Part shown: piece after piece, positions 6,009 through 10,997 of the stretch
How positions within the stretch are numbered: position 1 is the stretch's first letter
Layout: the number at the start of each line of letters is the position of its first letter
NCBI GenBank assembly: GCA_021372535.1
Contig: JAJFUH010000026.1
Coordinates: 1-10,997, forward strand
Direction: 5' to 3'
Source: a bacterium
GTDB taxonomy: Bacteria > Latescibacterota > Latescibacteria > Latescibacterales > Latescibacteraceae
DNA length: 10,997 bases
Notes under the pieces: generated by a model
Database searches by the model: none
What the model was told of the DNA's origin: nothing
The model's input: only the letters and a program-made list of their open reading frames with translations
Translations under genes and position numbers: made by a program

Positions 6009-8096
6009 ATGGTGAAAGGGACGGTATTTTTATCGGTTGCTGTTTTTTGTCTGATGATGATTCCCGCAATGAGCTGTGCGACGGACCTCGACGAGCTGGT
6101 CCGGGTTGTCAGCCGCTCGGTTTCGGGCAATCGGGCACGCGATTATACCATGCGGCTGTGGCAGTATGACAAGTGGAATACATTTCCCATGTGGAAGAAA
6201 ACGGCCCGCGAGGCTCAGGCGATCATGAAAGAGCGTGGTTTCGACGAGGCCGAGATTGTCGATACCCCTGCGGATGGCGTCACCCAGCACGGCACATGGA
6301 CAAATCCGATAAGCTGGGATGTGAAGCAGGCAACCCTCGAAGTCATCGAGCCGAAAGGGCTTCCCGACGAGTACCGCCTGCTCTGCAATTACCTCGACAA
6401 TCCAACCTCGGTCAACATGTTCAGCTGTCCGACACCGCCGGGCGGGCTTGAGACCGAGCTCGTGCTCCTCGAAGATTCGGACCCCGGAGAGCTCGATAAA
6501 ATCGATGCCCGCGGTAAGATCATCCTCATTTCATCGGGCCCCGGCGGTTTCAAACGATACCTTGACAAGTATGGCATCCCCGGGATTCTGACCGATACGA
6601 TCGAGGGCATCAACAGAGATTTCATCGACGCGAACAACTGGAACAACACCTGGAGCGACCGTCCGGGCGGATGGCTCATGAACGCCGCCGACAGCAGGAA
6701 CAATTTCGCATTTTCCATTTCCCAGAAAAAAGGGAACTATCTCAGGAACCTCCTGCGGCAGGGGAGAACGGTTAAAGTCCGCGCAGTAATCGACAGCCGG
6801 TACTACACCGACGATACGCTGCCCTATGTGACCGGGTGCGTGAAAGGTTCGGGCGCCGAGGGCGAAGATGTCCTCATTGTCGGGCACATGTACGAGTGGG
6901 GAGCGAACGACAACTGCACCGGTACTTCCGCAATCCTCGAATCTATCGGCACGCTCAACGATCTCATCAGGTCGGGCGTGCTTCCCCGTCCACGGCGGTC
7001 GATACGCGCATGGCTCGGGTTCGAGATGTACGGCTCCATGGCGTTTACCATGAACAACCTCGAACACATGCGGACAAAAACCATCGCCTGTGTCTGCTGC
7101 GATACTCCCGCCGCGGATTACGATGCTTCGACGACCGCGTTCAACATCTCGATGAATTTCAACGCGTGTCCCTCGTTCACCGATGCGGTCTGGCCGGAAG
7201 TCGCGGGTAGGTTCTACTCAAGGGACAACCGGTACAAGCTCTGGAAAACGCTGCCCTTTACCTCGGGCCGTGACAACTTTTTCGGCGATCCCCTGATCGG
7301 TGTTCCCCTCAACTCCATATCGATGAACAACGGCGGACATCTCCATCACAATTCGATGGATACGATCGATAAAACCGATCCTCGCACGCTGCGCGACCTC
7401 GGCATTCTCAACGCGGTCTACCTCTACTACATTGCAAACGCCGGGTATGACGATGTCCCGGTTATAACGAATCTGACGTTCGACAGGGCGGTGAACGTCA
7501 TCCTCGAAAAAAAGCGGGAATTCAGCGACCGTATTCCGTCCGTTAGTGACGGCGCCGGGATGGGGAAACTTCTCTACGATGGAACGAAAACGATAGAATA
7601 CTATACCGCTCTCGAGCAGAAAGCCCTCGCGGGAATCGAACGCATCGTGAGCTCCGACCGTCAGCCTGAAGTCCGCGCTTCCCTTGCACGGTATATCAAG
7701 AATGTCGGAGAGTTCGGAAAGCTGATGACCGCGCAGCTCCGGGACGAAGCGAACGAAAAGGCAAAGGCCGGCTCGATAAAGATTGTCAAATATGAAAAAC
7801 CGGAAGGCCCCTGGGAAAAAGAAGCGGCCGGAATTGTCCCCAGACGGACGAAGGTCGGCACGTTGACGTTTGATGGAATTCCGATCGAGGAGTGGAAAGA
7901 GGTGCGTTCGGCTCCGAGCTGGTGGTCATCGAGAAGCTGGGCGGCGTCTTCCTATTTCTGGTGCGACGGGAAGCGTAACCTGAACGAGATAAAAGACCTG
8001 ATCGAGTTTGAAGCAGGCGCTCCCGTCAGGAACTTCGACCTGATAGAGTATTATAAATTTCTGGAAAAGTACAAGATGGTCGAGTTTGTGAAGTAA
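6009..8096 (+). CDS. Exported M28-like (clan MH) metallopeptidase homologue, copy 2
   Basis: At 695 residues it aligns to copy 1 from end to end with no gap; by hand count 446 of 695 positions are identical (about 64%). The signal peptide covers about residues 1-24, with cleavage likely after SCA; the Cys at 23 does not sit in a convincing lipobox. Likely metal-site residues match copy 1: H293 (GHMYEWG), D301, E339 (GFEMYGS), D365 (CCDTP) and H447 (HLHHNSMDT). The second position of the usual Glu-Glu pair is M340. Conservation is strongest at 41-150, 231-300 and 311-366, and collapses at 491-510, where only two of twenty residues match. The C-terminal winged-helix-like module (640-695) is well conserved. 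The gene starts 221 nt after copy 1 ends and has its own Shine-Dalgarno. Confidence 0.78.
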   Translation: MVKGTVFLSVAVFCLMMIPAMSCATDLDELVRVVSRSVSGNRARDYTMRLWQYDKWNTFPMWKKTAREAQAIMKERGFDEAEIVDTPADGVTQHGTWTNPISWDVKQATLEVIEPKGLPDEYRLLCNYLDNPTSVNMFSCPTPPGGLETELVLLEDSDPGELDKIDARGKIILISSGPGGFKRYLDKYGIPGILTDTIEGINRDFIDANNWNNTWSDRPGGWLMNAADSRNNFAFSISQKKGNYLRNLLRQGRTVKVRAVIDSRYYTDDTLPYVTGCVKGSGAEGEDVLIVGHMYEWGANDNCTGTSAILESIGTLNDLIRSGVLPRPRRSIRAWLGFEMYGSMAFTMNNLEHMRTKTIACVCCDTPAADYDASTTAFNISMNFNACPSFTDAVWPEVAGRFYSRDNRYKLWKTLPFTSGRDNFFGDPLIGVPLNSISMNNGGHLHHNSMDTIDKTDPRTLRDLGILNAVYLYYIANAGYDDVPVITNLTFDRAVNVILEKKREFSDRIPSVSDGAGMGKLLYDGTKTIEYYTALEQKALAGIERIVSSDRQPEVRASLARYIKNVGEFGKLMTAQLRDEANEKAKAGSIKIVKYEKPEGPWEKEAAGIVPRRTKVGTLTFDGIPIEEWKEVRSAPSWWSSRSWAASSYFWCDGKRNLNEIKDLIEFEAGAPVRNFDLIEYYKFLEKYKMVEFVK

Positions 8097-8110
8097 TATC
8101 GTGTTTCTGG

Positions 8111-8233
8111 TTTATCTGAAAACACGTCTGCGGATTCCGGTGCTAAGGCCCCGGTCTGGTGCCGGGAGTCCCCGTGATGCAGTCATTCCCGAATCTTTAA
8201 TCGGGAATCCATACACAATCTGCATACATTTTC
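8111..8233. repeat. About 123-bp dispersed element, copy A
   Basis: It is homologous along its length to 10783-10912. Shared blocks include TTTATCTGAAAA at the left end, CGGTGCT, CGGGAGT, the inner hairpin ATTCCCGA (8185-8192) / TCGGGAAT (8201-8208) and CTGCATACATTTT at the right end. The left terminal repeat is intact, but the right arm has decayed (TTTTCATCC rather than TTTTTCAGATAAAA), so this looks like the older copy. It begins 15 bases after the stop codon of peptidase-like copy 2. There is no T-run after the inner hairpin. Confidence 0.75.
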
Positions 8234-8436
8234 ATCCTTCGTTGTGACCGTGTATGGTCATGGGAGTTATTATACAACATTATTATGAAATGATTTACGC
8301 CTGATATAATACGATCGGAGAATAAAATCGTAAATCTGAAATCTGAAATTGTAAATCGTACACATGATTGTACACTGTTAAAATAATCTCTTATATACAT
8401 CAAGTTCTTTGTCGAGATACCGTGAAAGGAGCAGAT
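8234..8436. other. AT-rich spacer before peptidase-like copy 3
   Basis: No gene is seen. A small repetitive patch at 8327-8360 contains CTGAAAT twice in a row, flanked by GTAAATC-like words on both sides. A possible promoter at 8368-8397 follows. An in-frame ATG at 8368 would extend copy 3 by 23 residues, but it lacks a Shine-Dalgarno and would bury the signal peptide. Confidence 0.5.
8368..8397 (+). promoter_or_regulatory. Possible sigma70-type promoter of peptidase-like copy 3
   Basis: TTGTAC (8368-8373) and TATATA (8392-8397) are 18 bases apart, giving a predicted leader of about 30 nt before the ATG at 8437. The -35 word is identical to that proposed for copy 1. AT-rich sequence yields such matches by chance, so support is modest. 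Confidence 0.3.
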
Positions 8437-10512
8437 ATGGCTAAAAACGGTTTTTTCATAGCCTGTGCGGCGGTTTTAGTACTTTTCCTGCCGGACAGGG
8501 GCGATACTGCGGAAATACAAGAACTATTACCCGTAGTCCGGCGTGAAATAAAAGGCGACCGTGCGCTCGGATATGTGAGGCGGATATGGCAGTATGACAA
8601 GTGGTCGACGCTTCCCATGTGGAAAAAATCGGCGCAGGAAGCGTGCGCTATCATGAAGGAGCGCGGTTTCGACGAGGCTGAGGTTATCAACACGCCTGCG
8701 GACGGTGTCGCGAGCTATGGCACATGGACCAATCCGATCGGGTGGGACTGCGGGGAGGCGTCGCTCGTTGTCACCGAACCGGCCGATATCCCCGGCGAGT
8801 ATCGTTTTCTGGCAAACTACAAGTACAATCCATCGTCGCTGACCTTCTTCAGTTGCCCGACTCCGCCCGAAGGTATCGAAGCGGAAATAGCAGTGCTCGA
8901 TAAGCCCGACCCGGAAGCGCTCGGCAGGCTCGATGCGCGCGGGAAGATTATCCTCGTATCGTCGGGCGCCGGAAGACTGAAACGGTATCTCGACCGGAAC
9001 GGAATATATGGGGTCGTTTGCGACAACGAGATAGAAGGACATCCCGAAGCGAACGCCTGGCTGAACACCTGGAGCGATTCTCCCGGCGGTTGGCTGATGA
9101 ACGCAGCCGACAGCAGGAACGGTTTCTGCTTCGCGATATCGAAGGCAAAGGGGGATTATCTCCGTAAGCTGATAAGCGAGGGGAAAACGGTTAAAGTCCG
9201 TGCGATGGTCAAAAGCAGGTATTTTACCGATGATGTTCTGCCCTATGTCACCGGATGTATCCGCGGCTCGGGCAGCGAAGGTGAAGAGGTGCTCATTGGA
9301 GGTCACCTGTTCGAGTGGGGAGCGAACGATAACGCGACAGGCTGCGCGGTCATGCTCGAGACGGTCGGCGCCCTTAACGATCTTATCCGGTCGGGCGCCC
9401 TGCCGAGGCCCAGACGGTCGATCCGTATCTGGATGGGGCAGGAGATGTATGGTTCGCTGGCGTTTGCCGAGGGCAATATCGGGCGTCTGCGAAAGACCCT
9501 CGCCGCGGTATGCTGCGATACGCCCGCGCCGGATTACGAGCTTCTGTCCTCGACCATCAGGGTGTACATGGACTGCAATGTGTGCCCGACATTTACCGAT
9601 GCGGTGTATCCGGAGGTTTTCAGAGCTTATTACCGGAGCATCCGGTCGAACAAGGTCATTATCATTTCCCCGTTTCTCGGAGGTACGGATACATACTTTT
9701 GTGAGCCGATGATTGGCGTACCCACGAATTTTGTCTACATGGAAAACGGGTCGCCGCTTCACCACTGTTCGCTCGATACAATCGACAAGGTCGATGTCCG
9801 TTCCCTCCGCGACCTGTGCGTCACCAACGCCCTGTACCTCTATTACATGGCGGATGCAGGACTGGATAATGTCCCGTACATGGCGCAGCTTACGTTCGAC
9901 AGGGGAGTACAGGTCATTCTCGACAAGACCGCTGAAATGAAAGCCCGTCTGGCATCTGCTCAGGACGGCGAAGCGCTCGGAAAGGCGATGGCGGAAGGGG
10001 TAAAAGCCATCGGGTATTATACCGGCCTCCAGAAGGATGCGCTTACCAGTATCGAACGTGTCGTTTCCGCCGATGAGAAAGTAAAAGTCAGAAAAATGAC
10101 GGCGCGCTACATTGAAGATACCGGTGCGATCGGTGAAATGATGAAAAAACAGTTCACCGCTTCTGCGGAAGAGAAGGCAAAATCCGGAAATATCAGGATA
10201 GTCGCATACAAAGAAAAATCCGGGCCATGGGAACAGGAAGCGCGGACGATTGTCCCGAAACGGAAGTATTTCGGCTCGTTGACCCTCGATGGGATTCCCG
10301 TGGAGGAATGGAAAGAGGTGAACTCTTCCCCGCGGTGGTGGTCGCCGGGATCGTGGGCAGCCGCATCGTACTGGTGGTGCGACGGGAAACGGAATCTGCT
10401 CGAAGTCAGGGAATGCCTTGAACTGGAAGCTGGGTATCCCGTAAAGAACTTCGATCTGATAAACTACTATAAGTTTCTCGAAAAACAGGGATTTGTCGAG
10501 TTTGTTAAATAG
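8437..10512 (+). CDS. Exported M28-like (clan MH) metallopeptidase homologue, copy 3 (divergent)
   Basis: The ATG at 8437 is chosen because AAGGAG (8426-8431) lies five bases before it and the protein then starts with a signal peptide (about residues 1-25), in register with copies 1 and 2. The 691-residue product shares about 55% of its first 190 residues with copy 2. It differs in length by a one-residue insertion near 196, a four-residue deletion shortly after, and a one-residue deletion near 350. Likely metal-site residues are H290 (GHLFEWG), D298 (GANDNATG), E336 (GQEMYGS), D361 (CCDTP) and H443 (LHHCSLDT). Near the site, GHLHHNS of the other copies becomes SPLHHCS, and the nearby NFFGDP motif becomes TYFCEP. 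Those changes suggest altered specificity. The C-terminal module (WWCDGKRNL...EFV) is retained. It is the last gene in the window. Confidence 0.77.
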   Translation: MAKNGFFIACAAVLVLFLPDRGDTAEIQELLPVVRREIKGDRALGYVRRIWQYDKWSTLPMWKKSAQEACAIMKERGFDEAEVINTPADGVASYGTWTNPIGWDCGEASLVVTEPADIPGEYRFLANYKYNPSSLTFFSCPTPPEGIEAEIAVLDKPDPEALGRLDARGKIILVSSGAGRLKRYLDRNGIYGVVCDNEIEGHPEANAWLNTWSDSPGGWLMNAADSRNGFCFAISKAKGDYLRKLISEGKTVKVRAMVKSRYFTDDVLPYVTGCIRGSGSEGEEVLIGGHLFEWGANDNATGCAVMLETVGALNDLIRSGALPRPRRSIRIWMGQEMYGSLAFAEGNIGRLRKTLAAVCCDTPAPDYELLSSTIRVYMDCNVCPTFTDAVYPEVFRAYYRSIRSNKVIIISPFLGGTDTYFCEPMIGVPTNFVYMENGSPLHHCSLDTIDKVDVRSLRDLCVTNALYLYYMADAGLDNVPYMAQLTFDRGVQVILDKTAEMKARLASAQDGEALGKAMAEGVKAIGYYTGLQKDALTSIERVVSADEKVKVRKMTARYIEDTGAIGEMMKKQFTASAEEKAKSGNIRIVAYKEKSGPWEQEARTIVPKRKYFGSLTLDGIPVEEWKEVNSSPRWWSPGSWAAASYWWCDGKRNLLEVRECLELEAGYPVKNFDLINYYKFLEKQGFVEFVK

Positions 10513-10570
10513 GGAGGCATCTGCGGACGAAAAAGCATAAGGGTTCCTCTATAAATTGATTTTGTAACGA

Positions 10571-10690
10571 GATTGAGCGAACCGTTGCCAGACGAGACCC
10601 GAACATTGAAATCACCGGAATCGTAGCATCTACGCTACTTTGAGGATGATTTCAGTGTGAGAACGATGTATGGCGGCGGTCCAGCCAATC
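10571..10690. repeat. 120-bp imperfect palindrome (fold-back element)
   Basis: The ends are GATTG (10571-10575) and CAATC (10686-10690). The inner arms 10603-10627 and 10634-10658 match at 17 of 25 pairs plus a wobble, including the uninterrupted TGAAATCA/TGATTTCA block and GTAGC/GCTAC at the tip. The outer 34-base arms are weaker, but matches lie at the same offsets with no gap needed. Both arm pairs share one centre at 10630.5. It starts 58 nt after the copy 3 stop codon. Confidence 0.7.
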
Positions 10691-10748
10691 ATAGTAGAAA
10701 TCTATTTTTAGAGTTGCCCATAATATTCAGTGTAATATGATCGCTGTC

Positions 10749-10769
10749 ATACTGAATGTATTTCAGTAT
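10749..10769. repeat. Perfect 8-bp hairpin with 5-nt loop
   Basis: ATACTGAA (10749-10756) pairs with TTCAGTAT (10762-10769) around TGTAT. The following bases, CTTTTC, give a weak T-run, so a terminator for peptidase-like copy 3 is possible, but the stem is AT-rich and 236 nt past the stop codon. Confidence 0.5.
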
Positions 10770-10782
10770 CTTTTCAGCCCGA

Positions 10783-10912
10783 TTTTATCTGAAAATGTAT
10801 CTGCAGTTCACGGTGCTGAAACTTCGGCAAGGTCTCGGGAGTTTTATAACGCCGTCATTCCCGAATCGTTAATCGGGAATCCATATCGACTGCATACATT
10901 TTTCAGATAAAA
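10783..10912. mobile_element. 130-bp MITE-like element with terminal inverted repeats, copy B
   Basis: The left end (10783-10806) and the reverse complement of the right end (10890-10912) both read TTTTATCTGAAAA, then TGTAT, then GCAG, differing only by small indels, so the terminal inverted repeats are about 23 bp. An inner hairpin, ATTCCCGA (10857-10864) / TCGGGAAT (10873-10880), matches that of copy A. It has no coding capacity and no transposase is nearby, as for a non-autonomous element. No clear target-site duplication was found. Confidence 0.65.
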
Positions 10913-10944
10913 CAAAATATTGCATGAATTATTTTTCTTCGTGT

Positions 10945-10960
10945 TCTCCGTGTCTCCGTG
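10945..10960. repeat. Two tandem TCTCCGTG words
   Basis: An exact 8-bp direct duplication (10945-10952 and 10953-10960) lies in a CCGTG-rich phrase that ends GTGGTG. Similar phrases recur in intergenic DNA of some environmental genomes (recollection only). Confidence 0.5.
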
Positions 10961-10997
10961 GTGAAATATGTTACGATATTTTCAGATAAATCTGTTT

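Larger units (their letters stand above)
10513..10997. other. Spacer without a gene, dense in inverted repeats
   Basis: No coding region is evident to the end of the window. The stretch contains a 120-bp imperfect palindrome (10571-10690), an 8-bp hairpin (10749-10769), an element with terminal inverted repeats (10783-10912) and two tandem TCTCCGTG words (10945-10960). A further TTTTCAGATAAA at 10979-10990 repeats the end motif of that element and could mark another, cut by the window edge. Confidence 0.6.

Noticed and set aside
8185-8208. Intrinsic terminator after peptidase-like copy 2
   Set aside because: The stem is good but no T-run follows, and the same stem occurs within a larger dispersed element, so it is better explained as part of that repeat.
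8368-8436. Upstream start for peptidase-like copy 3 (23 extra residues)
   Set aside because: There is no Shine-Dalgarno at 8368, the extension would precede and bury the signal peptide, and the 8437 start aligns with copies 1 and 2.
8527-9765. Minus-strand open frame of 412 codons opposite peptidase-like copy 3
   Set aside because: It is the same kind of antisense shadow; the + frame carries the family motifs.

Overview
The window reads as accessory chromosome of an uncultured, moderately GC-rich bacterium. All six credible genes lie on the + strand and are separated by unusually long, AT-richer, repeat-laden spacers. Nothing in the sequence fixes the phylum. A RhaT-type sugar symporter, a divergent URO-D-fold protein and several short palindromic repeat families would suit a bacterium of the Latescibacterota, planctomycete or similar environmental groups, but that is only an impression. 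No rRNA, tRNA, CRISPR array, transposase, integrase or origin was seen.

Layout: 1-357 is an AT-rich leader with a short hairpin repeat (131-161) and a 7-bp tandem repeat (163-190). 358-1407 encodes an L-rhamnose/H+ symporter-like protein (RhaT). 1408-1836 has no gene but holds two clean hairpins (1562-1576 and 1648-1681). 1837-2040 encodes a 67-residue protein with CxxC motifs, followed after 66 nt by a URO-D/corrinoid-methyltransferase-fold protein (2107-3276). 3277-3699 has no gene; it holds a tandem GGGCAACC palindromic repeat, a second copy of the short hairpin repeat and a possible promoter.

The main feature is 3700-10512: three consecutive paralogous genes (695, 695 and 691 residues) for exported proteins of the M28-like (clan MH) zinc-peptidase fold. 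Each has a signal peptide, an N-terminal region, a PA-like segment, a peptidase-like core with a non-canonical metal-site signature, a helical stretch and a C-terminal winged-helix-like module. Copies 1 and 2 align over their whole length without a gap, at about 64% identity by hand count. Copy 3 is more diverged (about 55% to copy 2 over the first 190 residues) and has four fewer residues.

The spacers around and after the array hold further repeats: a third short hairpin repeat (5931-5970), two copies of a 120-130 bp element with terminal inverted repeats (8111-8233 and 10783-10912), a 120-bp imperfect palindrome (10571-10690) and an 8-bp hairpin (10749-10769). 10513-10997 contains no gene.

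How the genes work together is uncertain. A sugar importer, a URO-D-fold enzyme and a set of exported hydrolase-like proteins would fit scavenging of external polymers or glycoproteins, but the sequence shows no direct link. The spacers of 220-340 nt between the peptidase-like genes suggest that each may have its own promoter.
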